Positions 25,620-34,246 of a DNA stretch of 64,000 bases are shown here, in pieces. Under the pieces are notes generated by a model. The model worked only from the letters and a program-made list of their open reading frames with translations, made no database searches and was not told the origin of the DNA. Position numbers and translations under genes: made by a program. This DNA comes from Arthrobacter sp. zg-Y820 (GTDB lineage: Bacteria > Actinomycetota > Actinomycetes > Actinomycetales > Micrococcaceae): NCBI RefSeq assembly GCF_030142155.1, contig NZ_CP126247.1, positions 2,170,001-2,234,000 on the forward strand. The letters run 5' to 3'. Position 1 is the first letter of the stretch; every line of letters starts with the position of its first letter.

Positions 25620-27356
25620 ATGAGTGATTCCACAGCATCAAACGGTTCTTCCGCAGCATCTGGTTCTTCCGCAGCAAACGGTTCAGCAACTCCACCAGGT
25701 CGATCCTCGAACGCCAAAGCGAAGCAGACCGCCAAGATCACCATCGGGGCCCTGGCCGTCATGAACATCGTGGCCGTGGTGAGCCTCCGCGGCCTGCCGG
25801 CCGAGGCCGAGTACGGACTCAGTTCCATTTTCTATTACGTGCTGGCCGCCGTGGTTTTCTTGATTCCCGTGTCCCTCGTTGCCGCGGAGCTGGCCACCGG
25901 CTGGCCGGAGCAGGGCGGCGTGTTCCGTTGGGTGGGTGAAGCGTTCGGCCCGCGCTGGGCCTTCGTTGCCATGTTCATGCTCTTCATCGAGGTCAGCATC
26001 TGGTTCCCGACGGTCCTTACCTTCGGGGCGGTGTCTCTGGCGTACACCGGGACCGACCAAAACCTGGACGCCCAGCTCTCGGGCAACAAGGCCTTTGTCC
26101 TGGCAGTGGTGCTGGTGGTCTACTGGCTGGCCACCTTCATTGCCTTCCGGGGCGCCGCCGCATTTTCCAAGGTTGCCCAGTGGGGCGGCATCATCGGCAC
26201 CATCATTCCGGCCGCCGTCCTGATCGTGCTGGGGTTCTCCTACTACTTCGCCGGCAACACCCCGCAGATCCAGATGGGCTGGGGCGAACTCGTTCCGGAC
26301 TTCTCCAACTTCTCCAACGTGGTGCTGGCCGCGAGCATCTTCCTGTTTTACGCCGGCATGGAAATGAACGCCATCCACGTCAAGGAAGTAAAGAATCCGA
26401 CCCGCGATTATCCCATCGCAGTGCTGATCGCTGCCCTGGGAACGGTGGTGATCTTTGTCCTGGGCACCCTGGCCATTGCCTTTGTGGTGCCGCAGGCGGA
26501 CATCAACCTCACCCAGTCCCTGCTGACGTCCTACAACGACATGTTCGAGTGGGCGGGCATCGGCTGGGCTGGCCCGATTATTGCGGCCATGCTGCTGATC
26601 GGGGTCCTCGCCGGCGTGGTGACCTGGGTGGCCGGTCCGTCCAGCGGTCTGCTGGCCGTGGCCAAGGCAGGCTATCTGCCCCGGTTCTGGCAGCGCACCA
26701 ACAAGCACGGCATGGGAACGCACATCATGCTCTTCCAGGCCTTTGTGGTCACGGCTCTGGGACTGGTCTACGTGGTGCTGCCGTCAGTGCAGGCCGCCTA
26801 CCAGATCCTGAGCCAGCTCACCGTCATCCTGTACCTGATCATGTACATGCTGATGTTCGGCGCCGCCATGTACCTGCGGTACACCCAGCCCAACCGGCCC
26901 CGGCCCTACCGGGTACCCGGCGGTGAAGCGGGCATGTGGGTGGTGGGCGGCCTTGGTTTCCTCGGTTCGCTGATGGCGTTTGTCTTCAGCTTCATTCCCC
27001 CGGACCAGATTTCCGTCGGGTCGCCCGTCCTGTACGTGGGCATCCTGGCGGGCGGAGCGGCCCTGTTCTTCATTCTGCCGCTGGTGATCTACGCCGTGCG
27101 CAAGCCGCATTGGCGGGATCCGAACAGCACCTTTGTGCCGTTTACCTGGCAGCTGGAGCACAGTCACCCCGGCGTCCAAACCCAGTCCTCGGTGGCGACT
27201 TCGGTCCTGACGGAGCAGGCGCTGGCCTCCGGCGCCATTCCGGAGACCGGTGCCCCCGCGGGAGAGACCGAGCCGCGGCCGGGAGCCGCCGCCGGAGACA
27301 AACCAAACCTTCGGCCCCGGCCGGGACCCGCCCTTGGAGGGAGCGGAGCACCATGA
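25620..27356 (+). CDS. APC-superfamily amino-acid antiporter, glutamate/GABA type
   Basis: A 578-residue, 12-helix amino-acid permease of the GadC kind. After a Ser/Ala-rich N-terminus come ALAVMNIVAVVSLRGLPAEA (helix 1 with the unwound Gly region), LATGWPEQGGVFRWVGEAFG and FYAGMEMNAIHVKEVKNPTR, motifs seen in glutamate/GABA antiporters. The Pro/Gly/Arg-rich C-terminal tail (about residues 490-578) could act as the cytosolic plug that shuts GadC at neutral pH. ATG at 25620 is chosen because GAGGAGG ends nine bases before it; GTG at 25611 would leave no spacer. It lies 18 bases behind gadB and overlaps the glutaminase gene. Substrate assignment relies on that context. Confidence 0.88.
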   Translation: MSDSTASNGSSAASGSSAANGSATPPGRSSNAKAKQTAKITIGALAVMNIVAVVSLRGLPAEAEYGLSSIFYYVLAAVVFLIPVSLVAAELATGWPEQGGVFRWVGEAFGPRWAFVAMFMLFIEVSIWFPTVLTFGAVSLAYTGTDQNLDAQLSGNKAFVLAVVLVVYWLATFIAFRGAAAFSKVAQWGGIIGTIIPAAVLIVLGFSYYFAGNTPQIQMGWGELVPDFSNFSNVVLAASIFLFYAGMEMNAIHVKEVKNPTRDYPIAVLIAALGTVVIFVLGTLAIAFVVPQADINLTQSLLTSYNDMFEWAGIGWAGPIIAAMLLIGVLAGVVTWVAGPSSGLLAVAKAGYLPRFWQRTNKHGMGTHIMLFQAFVVTALGLVYVVLPSVQAAYQILSQLTVILYLIMYMLMFGAAMYLRYTQPNRPRPYRVPGGEAGMWVVGGLGFLGSLMAFVFSFIPPDQISVGSPVLYVGILAGGAALFFILPLVIYAVRKPHWRDPNSTFVPFTWQLEHSHPGVQTQSSVATSVLTEQALASGAIPETGAPAGETEPRPGAAAGDKPNLRPRPGPALGGSGAP

Positions 27357-28303
27357 TGCCGGAAAAGTCAGCCATCGCGTCCGCCGTCCGGACGGCCCAT
27401 GCGGACCACGCCGGCGACACCGGCGGTGCCAACGCCAGTTACATTCCGTACCTGGCCTCGGTGGATCCCTCGCTGTTCGGCGTGTGCGTGGCAACGGCGG
27501 ACGGCGACGTGTTCGAGGCGGGGGACGCCGGATTCGAGTTTGCCCTGGAATCGATTTCCAAGGTGTGCTCCATGGCTCTGGCCATGGAGCACACCGGGCT
27601 GCCCGAGTTCCATGACAAGGTGGGGGCGGATCCCACCGGTGAACCGTTCAACTCCGTTATTGCGTTAGCCCTGCATGGAGGCAAACCGCTCTCGCCGCTG
27701 GTTAACGCCGGTGCCATGTCCACAGTGTCGCTCATCCCGGCGGCCTCCGCAGATGAGCGGTGGCAGAAGATCCTGGCCATGCAAAGTGCCTTTGCCGGCC
27801 GGGACATCCTGCTCAGCGACGCCGTCAACGACTCCGAGCAGTCCACCAATTTCCACAACCGGGCGATCGCGTGGCTGCTCTACTCGAGCGGTTCCATGTA
27901 CTCGGATCCAATGGAAGCGTGTGAGGTCTACACCCGGCAGTGCTCCACCTTGGTGACCACCAGGGACCTGGCCGTCATGGGCGCGACGGTAGCCGCCCGC
28001 GGACGCAACCCGGTCACGGGGAAGCAGGTGTTCGACCCGTCCCTGGTTCCGCCGATCCTGGCGGAAATGACCATGGAGGGCCTGTACACCTCTTCGGGAG
28101 ACTGGGCCTATCGGGTAGGACTGCCGGGCAAGAGCGGCGTGGGCGGCGGCGTCCTGGCGATCATGCCCGGCACCCTCGCCATCGCGGCCTTCTCTCCGCC
28201 GCTGGACCCGGCGGGCAACAGCGTCCGGGCGCAGAAAGCGGTGGCCTCAGTGGCGGCGGCGCTGAAGCTGAACATTTACAACGCGACGGATTTTGCGCCA
28301 TAG
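27353..28303 (+). CDS. glsA: glutaminase A
   Basis: A 316-residue serine-dependent beta-lactamase-fold glutaminase that converts glutamine to glutamate and ammonia. The catalytic S-x-x-K is S67-I-S-K70 in ALESISKVCSM; further family motifs are GEPFNSVIALALHGGKPLSPLVNAGA, NFHNRAIAWLLYSSG with the conserved Asn, and SGVGGGVLAIMPG. Its ATG overlaps the antiporter stop (ATGA), showing translational coupling. Ammonia release would also buffer acid, and the glutamate feeds GadB, as with the YbaS-GadC and GadB-GadC pairs of E. coli. The gene ends the operon and is convergent with the IclR gene 22 bases away. Confidence 0.95.
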   Translation: MMPEKSAIASAVRTAHADHAGDTGGANASYIPYLASVDPSLFGVCVATADGDVFEAGDAGFEFALESISKVCSMALAMEHTGLPEFHDKVGADPTGEPFNSVIALALHGGKPLSPLVNAGAMSTVSLIPAASADERWQKILAMQSAFAGRDILLSDAVNDSEQSTNFHNRAIAWLLYSSGSMYSDPMEACEVYTRQCSTLVTTRDLAVMGATVAARGRNPVTGKQVFDPSLVPPILAEMTMEGLYTSSGDWAYRVGLPGKSGVGGGVLAIMPGTLAIAAFSPPLDPAGNSVRAQKAVASVAAALKLNIYNATDFAP

Positions 28304-28324
28304 CGTGTTTCGCACAGCAGCTTC

Positions 28325-29098
28325 CTAGCGGATGCTGAGGTCGGCGGTGATCCGTTCCGCCGCCGCCTTCAGCCGGGGCACCACGCTCTCCTCCACCGAC
28401 AGGTGCGGGTCCCGGTGCATCTGCAGGGACACGTTGGCGGCTGCCACGACGGTCCCGGCACGCGAGACGGGCACGGCGACGCCGCGCAGCCCGCCCTCGA
28501 GTTCGTCGGCGACCCGGGCCCAGCCGCGCCGGCCGGCCAGCTCCACTTCGGCCCGGAGTTCGTCCAGGGTCGACACTGAGTGCGGAGTGAAGGCCTGGAA
28601 TTCCACGGCGTTCAGATGGGCTTCGCGTGCCTCGGGTTCCAGGGCGGCGATCAGCACCCGGCCCATGGACGTGGCCCAGGCAGGAAAGCGCGTCCCGACA
28701 TGCACCGAAACATGCACCAGGCGCGGCGGCGCCACCCGGGCCACGTACACCACATGCATGCCGTCCAAAATGCACAGGGAGGTGGTTTCGCCCAGCTCGG
28801 CCGCCAGCGTCTTGAGGTGGGGTTCAGCCAGCGAGGGCAGCGAGAGAGTGGCCAGGAAAGCCGATCCAATGTCCAGGGACCGCGGAGCCAGCGCAAAGAG
28901 CGGCCCCTCGCAGCTGAGATACCCGAGATCGCACAGGGTCATCAGGAACCGGCGGGCCGAGGCCCGGCTCAGGTCGGCAGCCGCAGCCACCGCGCTCACG
29001 CTCAGCTGCGGATGTTCCGGGGTGAACGACTGCAGCACGGCAAGGGTTTTCTCCACCGACTTTACGTAGTATCCGTCTTCCGCCCCCATGCCGCCCAT
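28325..29098 (-). CDS. IclR-family regulator (PcaR/quinate-type)
   Basis: A 257-residue regulator. The winged helix-turn-helix is at about residues 12-75 (VEKTLAVLQSFTPEHPQLSV, then AAADLSRASARRFLMTLCDLGYL), followed by the IclR effector domain (VSVHVGTRFPAWATSMGRVL and VAVPVSRAGTVVAAANVSLQ). This layout matches protocatechuate/quinate regulators such as PcaR/PcaU. It lies 11 bases after quiC1 on the same strand, so it is the last gene of the aroE-quiC1-iclR operon and probably controls it and the divergent transporter. The palindrome at 32097 and the 15-bp repeats are candidate binding regions. An aromatic or hydroaromatic acid is the likely inducer. Confidence 0.9.
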   Translation of the reverse strand: MGGMGAEDGYYVKSVEKTLAVLQSFTPEHPQLSVSAVAAAADLSRASARRFLMTLCDLGYLSCEGPLFALAPRSLDIGSAFLATLSLPSLAEPHLKTLAAELGETTSLCILDGMHVVYVARVAPPRLVHVSVHVGTRFPAWATSMGRVLIAALEPEAREAHLNAVEFQAFTPHSVSTLDELRAEVELAGRRGWARVADELEGGLRGVAVPVSRAGTVVAAANVSLQMHRDPHLSVEESVVPRLKAAAERITADLSIR

Positions 29099-29109
29099 CT
29101 TATACGCTC

Positions 29110-31014
29110 CTATGCGCCGCCCCTGCGGGCTCGCTGGTACTGGGCGGCCAGGCGCACGGGGGCGTTGGGCGCGCCGTACCCGTCGTAGGAACGGCGGCGT
29201 TCCACCACCTCGAAGAACACGTTCCCAACAGTCGCCGTGTAGAAGTGCAGGAACTCGCCGTCGCCGTCGCGGTCGTACAGCAGGTTCAGGGACTGCAGGG
29301 TCCGCAGCAGGTCCGGGTCCAGCCGGAACCGGGCCCGCAGGTCCTCGTAGTAGTTGGCCGGAATGGGCAGGAACTTCAGCCCCCGCTGCCGGGCCATCCG
29401 GGCCAGGGACACCACATCGCTGCAGGCGAAGGCGACGTGCTGCGGATAGTCGGCGCCGCCGTCGGGCCCGCCGCCCTCCAGCGCCAGCGGGGCGATGTTC
29501 AGGGCCAGGCGAACCCTGCCGTCACTGCTGCACATCACCTGGCTGCGCACCAGTCCCATCGGGCTGGGCACCTCCTGCGACGCGCGGGGCACCAGGGAGA
29601 GCGTGGACTCGTAGAAGAGCACCGCTTCGTCGAAGTGCTGCCAGGGCTGGGAGAGGTTGATGTGGTCAACATGGGTGATCAGTCCGTCGGCAGCGGGTCC
29701 TGCGCCCCAGGCAGCCGACTCCCGCGCATCCTGCGGAACACCGAATTCCTCCGCCCAGGCGACGGTTCCGTCCGGGGTGCTCTCGCAGAGGAAAATCTCG
29801 GTGGAATCCGGCGCTGAAACTGCCTGGAGCACCGCTTCGTCGGCCTGGCTGCGCCGGCTGACCGGCACGGCCTTCAGCTGCACCGCCCGCGAGGCCGCCG
29901 CCAGCGGATCCTGCACATCAAGCCCCAGGGCGGAGATCCCCGGCGCCATGCCCTTGGCCTGCTGCTGGTTGATGATCACGCGTGCCGCTCCGGCACTCCA
30001 CAGCTGGACCGGCTTGGTGCGGTGCCGCCCTTCGCAGCGGAAGCCCAGCTGGTGCAGCAGCTCTTCCACGGCGCCGGTATTCTCCGCTTTGACCTCGGCG
30101 AAGTTGAAGCCTGTCGGCTCGGCAACGGCGGGCAGCGTGGCGAGGTCCATGGGATAGCTGCGGGAGGCCGGGTTGTGCTCCGCCGCATCATGCTCCGCCA
30201 GATGGACTGACGTCCGTTCGCCCAGCCAAATGAGGGACCGCATGGCATCGACGGCGGTGCGCTGCTCGGCCGTCTGCCGGAACACGTCGTTGAAAATCTC
30301 CAGGGACACCGGACCGTCATAGCCGCTGCGGACCAGATGCGCCATGAAGCCGGTGAGGTCGAAGGCGCCTTCGCCGGGGAACACCCGGTAGTGGCGGCTC
30401 CAGGAGAGCACGTCCATGGACAGCTCCGGGGCGTCCGCCAGCTGAACGAAAAAGATCTTCTCAGCCGGGATCTTCTCGATGCCGGCGGGATCCCAGCGGC
30501 GGGAGAGAATGTGGAAGCTGTCCAGGCAGGTGCCGACATTGGGATGGTCGGCCAGGTCCACGATCCGCTGGGCGTGCTCGAAGTCGTTCACGAACCGGCC
30601 CCAGGCGAGCGCTTCGTAGGCGAGCCGGACGCCGTAGCGGGCCGCCAACTCCCCCATGCGGCGCAGCTGGGAGGCAGCGACGTCGTCGTCGTCCACAGTG
30701 GCCGTGGCGACATTGCTGCAGACCAGCATGGTGTCGATGCCCAGGCGGTTCATCAGCTCAAACTTGGCCTCGGCCCGGTACAGGTTGTCTTCGAGGAGGT
30801 CCTCGCTGACGCCTTCAAAGTCGCGGAACGGTTGGAACAGGTCCAGGCTCAGGCCCAGCCTGGCGGCCAGGTCGCGGATCTCCTCGGGACTGGCCGGCGA
30901 GACAATCAGGTCCTGTTCAAAAATCTCGATGCCGTCGAACCCCGCCTCCGCGCAGGCCCGCATCTTTTCTTCGAGCGTGCCGCTCAGGCACACCGTGGCA
31001 ATGGATGTCCGCAT
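29110..31014 (-). CDS. quiC1: 3-dehydroshikimate dehydratase fused to an HPPD-like domain (QuiC1 type)
   Basis: A 634-residue two-domain enzyme. Residues 1 to about 280 form a sugar-phosphate-isomerase-type TIM barrel with metal ligands in YEALAWGRF, GTCLDSFHIL, FFVQLADAPE and SLEIFNDVF; this half converts 3-dehydroshikimate to protocatechuate. Residues about 295-634 form two VOC modules like 4-hydroxyphenylpyruvate dioxygenase, with His/His/Glu ligands in HVDHINLSQP, PQHVAFACSD and FFEVVERRRS. The second half has been described in Pseudomonas QuiC1 as of uncertain role. ATG at 31014 is chosen; an earlier in-frame start at 31080 would overlap shikimate dehydrogenase. It lies 13 bases after aroE and 11 before iclR. 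Confidence 0.92.
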   Translation of the reverse strand: MRTSIATVCLSGTLEEKMRACAEAGFDGIEIFEQDLIVSPASPEEIRDLAARLGLSLDLFQPFRDFEGVSEDLLEDNLYRAEAKFELMNRLGIDTMLVCSNVATATVDDDDVAASQLRRMGELAARYGVRLAYEALAWGRFVNDFEHAQRIVDLADHPNVGTCLDSFHILSRRWDPAGIEKIPAEKIFFVQLADAPELSMDVLSWSRHYRVFPGEGAFDLTGFMAHLVRSGYDGPVSLEIFNDVFRQTAEQRTAVDAMRSLIWLGERTSVHLAEHDAAEHNPASRSYPMDLATLPAVAEPTGFNFAEVKAENTGAVEELLHQLGFRCEGRHRTKPVQLWSAGAARVIINQQQAKGMAPGISALGLDVQDPLAAASRAVQLKAVPVSRRSQADEAVLQAVSAPDSTEIFLCESTPDGTVAWAEEFGVPQDARESAAWGAGPAADGLITHVDHINLSQPWQHFDEAVLFYESTLSLVPRASQEVPSPMGLVRSQVMCSSDGRVRLALNIAPLALEGGGPDGGADYPQHVAFACSDVVSLARMARQRGLKFLPIPANYYEDLRARFRLDPDLLRTLQSLNLLYDRDGDGEFLHFYTATVGNVFFEVVERRRSYDGYGAPNAPVRLAAQYQRARRGGA

Positions 31015-31027
31015 GTTTGCCTCTCCC

Positions 31028-31924
31028 CTACAGTCCGCGCTCGATGAGATCCAGGAAATGGGTCCGCATCCGGTCCGCATCGGGGCGGATGCCGGTGATC
31101 AGCTCGAAGGCATCCACGGCCTGGCCCACCGCCATGTAACCGCCGTCGAGCACCGCGCAGCCCTTGGCCCGGGCGCCGAGAACCAGTTCAGTTTCGAGCG
31201 GCCGGTACACGACGTCGGCCACCCACTGCCGCGGCGCCAGCAGGTCCAGATCCAGCGGCAGCCCGGGGTGGGAGTGCATGCCCACCGGCGTGGCATGGAC
31301 CAGCCCGTCAGCTTCGGCCAGGACCTCCGGGAGGTTGGAGCTCTCCGCGGCGGTTACGGTTTGATCGGGGAAAAGCCGGCCCAGCGCGGCGGCGCGTTCA
31401 CTTGCCCGCCCGTAGTCCAGGTCGATCAGGGTCAGGTGAGTTGTCCCGGCCTTCAGCAGCGCATAGGCGACGGCGGCGCCGGCACCGCCGACTCCCAGCT
31501 GCACCACGCGGTCCAGGACCGCATCGGGCAGTCCCGAGGCCAGTGCCGTTGCGAAGCCGGAAAAGTCGGTGTTGTGGCCGACGAATTTGCCGTCCCGGAT
31601 CAGGACGGTGTTCACGGCGCCAAGGCTCCGGGCGTCGTCGGACACCTCGTCGAGGTACTGCAGGACCAGCTGCTTGCAGGGGTGGGTGATATTAAAGGCG
31701 TTGAAGCCCAGGTCCCGGCCGCGGAGCAGCAGCTCCTGCAGTTGGACGCCCGGGTCGATCTCCGGGTTCGCCGGGTCCGGCGCCAGCGCGGAGAGGTCAA
31801 CGGGCCGGTAAAGATAGCGCAGGCCCAGGTGGTCAGCCTCCTGCTCATGCATGGGCGGTGAGAGGGACGGAGTAACCCCTTCGCCGATGAGGCCGACCAA
31901 ATAGGATTCCGAGGGGCTGCTCAC
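31028..31924 (-). CDS. aroE: shikimate/quinate dehydrogenase
   Basis: A 298-residue dehydrogenase. The N-terminal substrate domain has YLVGLIGEGVTPSLSPPMHE (the SxS substrate-binding Ser pair) and FNAFNITHPCKQLV, whose Lys is catalytic. It also has GHNTDFSGFATAL with the catalytic Asp. The NAD(P)-binding Rossmann motif is VQLGVGGAGAAVAYALL. The GTG at 31924 is preferred because GGAAGG lies nine bases upstream; the ATG at 31933 would have no spacer. As the first gene of an aroE-quiC1-iclR unit it probably acts in quinate/shikimate catabolism, oxidising shikimate to 3-dehydroshikimate, rather than in aromatic amino-acid synthesis. Cofactor preference cannot be read. Confidence 0.88.
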   Translation of the reverse strand: MSSPSESYLVGLIGEGVTPSLSPPMHEQEADHLGLRYLYRPVDLSALAPDPANPEIDPGVQLQELLLRGRDLGFNAFNITHPCKQLVLQYLDEVSDDARSLGAVNTVLIRDGKFVGHNTDFSGFATALASGLPDAVLDRVVQLGVGGAGAAVAYALLKAGTTHLTLIDLDYGRASERAAALGRLFPDQTVTAAESSNLPEVLAEADGLVHATPVGMHSHPGLPLDLDLLAPRQWVADVVYRPLETELVLGARAKGCAVLDGGYMAVGQAVDAFELITGIRPDADRMRTHFLDLIERGL

Positions 31925-31969
31925 AGGTTGCATCCTTCCGCGCTGCGGGACGGGCACCTGCCCGCGCTG

Positions 31970-32029
31970 TTCGTCGTGTGACTATTCGTCATGTTGCTGT
32001 TCGTCGTGTTGCTGTTCGTCATGTTGCAG
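31970..32029. repeat. four tandem 15-bp repeats in the aroE/transporter divergent interval
   Basis: Units of the form TTCGTCATGTTGCTG start at 31970, 31985, 32000 and 32015; units 2-4 differ at one or two positions and unit 1 is more divergent. They fill the zone 46-105 bases upstream of aroE and may overlap its promoter. They could be repressor sites or slippage-generated spacer. Confidence 0.75.
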
Positions 32030-32096
32030 AGTAACCACGTTGCCGCACCCTGCCGTTGTGAGCTACATTACTGGAGATGTTCGAATTCTGCACACC

Positions 32097-32113
32097 TGTG
32101 CGCCTAGCGCACA
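32097..32113. promoter_or_regulatory. candidate IclR operator (palindrome)
   Basis: TGTGCGC-CTA-GCGCACA is a perfect 7-bp inverted repeat with a 3-base spacer, 68 bases before the transporter start and in the same divergent interval as the 15-bp repeats. A site for the IclR regulator of the cluster is the simplest reading. Confidence 0.55.
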
Positions 32114-32180
32114 TCAGCAACTGAACGAACCTGCGCACAGCACCGTCACCCGACAGCGCATCCCATCTACAGGAGACCCC

Positions 32181-33488
32181 ATGACCGAGACCGTCCCGGC
32201 CGGCAAGACGCAGGCCAAGACACCCAAAAAGGCAGCGGCCGCCAGTTTCATGGGCAGCGCCGTCGAATACTACGACTTCTTTATTTTCGGAACAGCGGCC
32301 GCGCTGATCTTTCCGCAGGTCTTCTTTCCGGACTCCAGCGCGCAGGCCTCCGTCATGTCGCTGGCAACCTTCGGCTTTGCCTACATTGCCCGCCCGGTGG
32401 GCGCCGTGGTGCTGGGCCACTTCGGGGACCGGGTGGGGCGCCAGAAGGTGCTGATGTTCACGCTGGTCCTGATGGGCGCCTCCACCTTCCTGATCGGCTG
32501 CCTCCCCAGCTTCGACGTCATCGGCTGGTGGGCCCCCGTCCTGCTGGTGCTGTGCCGGCTGATGCAGGGCCTGTCCGCAGCGGGCGAGCAGGCCGGAGCC
32601 AGCTCCCTCACGCTTGAGCACGCACCGGACAACCGCCGCTCCTTCTTCACCTCCTGGACCCTCACCGGCACGCAGGGCGGACAGATCCTTGCCGCCCTGG
32701 TCTTCATCCCCGTGCTGACGCTGCCGGACGAGATCAAGTACGGCATCGGCTGGCGCATTCCGTTCTGGCTCAGCGCCGTCGTTGTCGTCGTCACGTACTT
32801 CATCCGCCGTTCGCTGCACGAGACCCCCACCTTCGCCGCAGCCAAGGCCAACAACGAGATCTCCAAGCTCCCCGTCAAGGACCTGCTGGCGCACCACTGG
32901 CGCGACGTGCTCCGCGTGATCTGCTGCGCGTTCATCGCTGCGGTGTCCACGGTCTACGGAACGCTGGCGATCAAATACGGCACGGAAGTGGGCAACGTCG
33001 ACGCCAGCATCACGCTCTGGCTCGTGGTGGCCGGCAACGTCGTCGCCCTGGGCACGCAGCCGCTCTTCGGCAACCTGTCGGACCGGATCGGCCGCAAACC
33101 GGTGTTCATCTACGGCGCGCTGTCCTCCGCGGCGATCATGCCGTTCTACCTGCTGTCGATGGAGTCAGGCAACACCCTCCTGCAGTTCGCGCTCTCCGTG
33201 GCTGTCTTCTCCGGCGGTTACGCTGCGGCCAACGCCGTCTGGCCGTCCTTCTACGCTGAGATGTTCAGCGCCAAGGTCCGCTTCTCAGGCCTGGCCATCG
33301 GCACCCAGCTCGGCTTCCTGATGGCGGGCTTCGCCCCGTCCATCGTGGCTGCGCTGGGCGGACTGGAACCCGGCGGCTGGGTTGTCATCAGCATGTTCAC
33401 CGCCGCGATCAGCCTGATCGCCTCGATCTCCGCCCTCACGGCCAAGGAGACCTATAAGACGCCGACGGCGGAGCTGGGCAAGCGCTAA
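32181..33488 (+). CDS. MHS-family MFS transporter, shikimate/quinate uptake
   Basis: A 435-residue metabolite:H+ symporter. It has the MHS start FMGSAVEYYDFFIFGTAAAL, the loop GHFGDRVGRQKVLMFTLVL (GxxxDRxGRRxxL), and the AGEQAGASSLTLEHAPDNRR segment of the family. About 12 helices are predicted. ATG at 32181 follows AGGAG by five bases; an in-frame start at 32040 would add a hydrophilic leader that includes the palindrome region. ShiA of E. coli and related carriers belong to this family, and the divergent aroE-quiC1 unit makes shikimate, quinate or protocatechuate the probable substrate. It ends by overlapping the convergent SDR gene by a few bases. Confidence 0.9.
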   Translation: MTETVPAGKTQAKTPKKAAAASFMGSAVEYYDFFIFGTAAALIFPQVFFPDSSAQASVMSLATFGFAYIARPVGAVVLGHFGDRVGRQKVLMFTLVLMGASTFLIGCLPSFDVIGWWAPVLLVLCRLMQGLSAAGEQAGASSLTLEHAPDNRRSFFTSWTLTGTQGGQILAALVFIPVLTLPDEIKYGIGWRIPFWLSAVVVVVTYFIRRSLHETPTFAAAKANNEISKLPVKDLLAHHWRDVLRVICCAFIAAVSTVYGTLAIKYGTEVGNVDASITLWLVVAGNVVALGTQPLFGNLSDRIGRKPVFIYGALSSAAIMPFYLLSMESGNTLLQFALSVAVFSGGYAAANAVWPSFYAEMFSAKVRFSGLAIGTQLGFLMAGFAPSIVAALGGLEPGGWVVISMFTAAISLIASISALTAKETYKTPTAELGKR

Positions 33489-34246
33489 AGCTGGATGCCC
33501 CGGGACAGTCCGCCGTCCACCAGGATGTTAGCCCCCGTGACCCGTGAGGCGCGGGGGCTGGCGACGAAGGCGACGACGTCGGCCACCTCCGCGGGGGTGC
33601 CCATCCGCCCGCTGGGGTTCCGGGCAAGCGCGGCCTCGAAGGTGGCGGGGTCCCGTTCCTCCATGGCAGCCCAGTAGCTGCCCGAATAGTACGTGTTGCC
33701 GGCGCTCACGGTGTTGGCCCGGATGCCCAGTCCCGCGAGCCTGACGGCGAGGCCCGCAATGTACCCGGCCACCGCCGTCTTGGCCGTGGCATACGGGCCG
33801 GCCGCAAAATCGACCTCCCGCCCCGAGACGTTGGAAAGGGCAACGATCGACGGCGCGGTGCTGAGTTCCAGGTGCGGCAGTGCCGCCTTGACCAGCCGAA
33901 CCGTGCCCATCAGGTCAACGGTCAGGGACAGCCCCCAGTTTTCATCCGTGTCATCCAGGGCCGTGGCGCTCACGGCGGAGACCACTATGTCGATGCCGCC
34001 GAAAATCACCGCCGATTCGCTGACCCACTTGGCCACGGCCCCGGGATGAATCACGTCCACGACGGAGCCTTCAACACCCCCGGCCGATTCCGACAGCTGT
34101 TCTTCAAGCACCCCCACTTGATAGCCCGTGCGGGCGCAAAACGCGACGTTGGCGCCTTCCCTCGCGAATTCCTCCACCACGGCACGGCCGATTCCCCTGG
34201 TACCGCCCGCCACCAGGACCGTCAGGCCGGCCAGCGACAGATCCAT
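33485..34246 (-). CDS. SDR-family oxidoreductase
   Basis: A 253-residue classical short-chain dehydrogenase. It has the cofactor loop LVAGGTRGIGRAVVEEFARE (TGxxxGIG type), VVSAVSATALDD in place of NNAG, catalytic Ser in IVALSNVSG, and YATAK (Tyr and Lys) at about residues 155-160. The end VTGANILVDGGLSRGIQL is typical. Its ATG overlaps the last base of the UbiB gene stop (TGATG), so both are co-translated. Its substrate is unknown. The convergent transporter suggests a possible hydroaromatic or small alcohol substrate, but that is only proximity. Confidence 0.88.
   Translation of the reverse strand: MDLSLAGLTVLVAGGTRGIGRAVVEEFAREGANVAFCARTGYQVGVLEEQLSESAGGVEGSVVDVIHPGAVAKWVSESAVIFGGIDIVVSAVSATALDDTDENWGLSLTVDLMGTVRLVKAALPHLELSTAPSIVALSNVSGREVDFAAGPYATAKTAVAGYIAGLAVRLAGLGIRANTVSAGNTYYSGSYWAAMEERDPATFEAALARNPSGRMGTPAEVADVVAFVASPRASRVTGANILVDGGLSRGIQL

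Noticed and set aside
31970..32029. A possible CRISPR-like array
   Set aside because: The 15-bp units are directly adjacent with no spacers, no cas genes are present, and the repeats are imperfect. They are a tandem repeat.
32076..32096. A tRNA T-arm-like TTCGAAT sequence
   Set aside because: No cloverleaf, acceptor stem or anticodon arm can be formed around it. No tRNA gene was found in the window.
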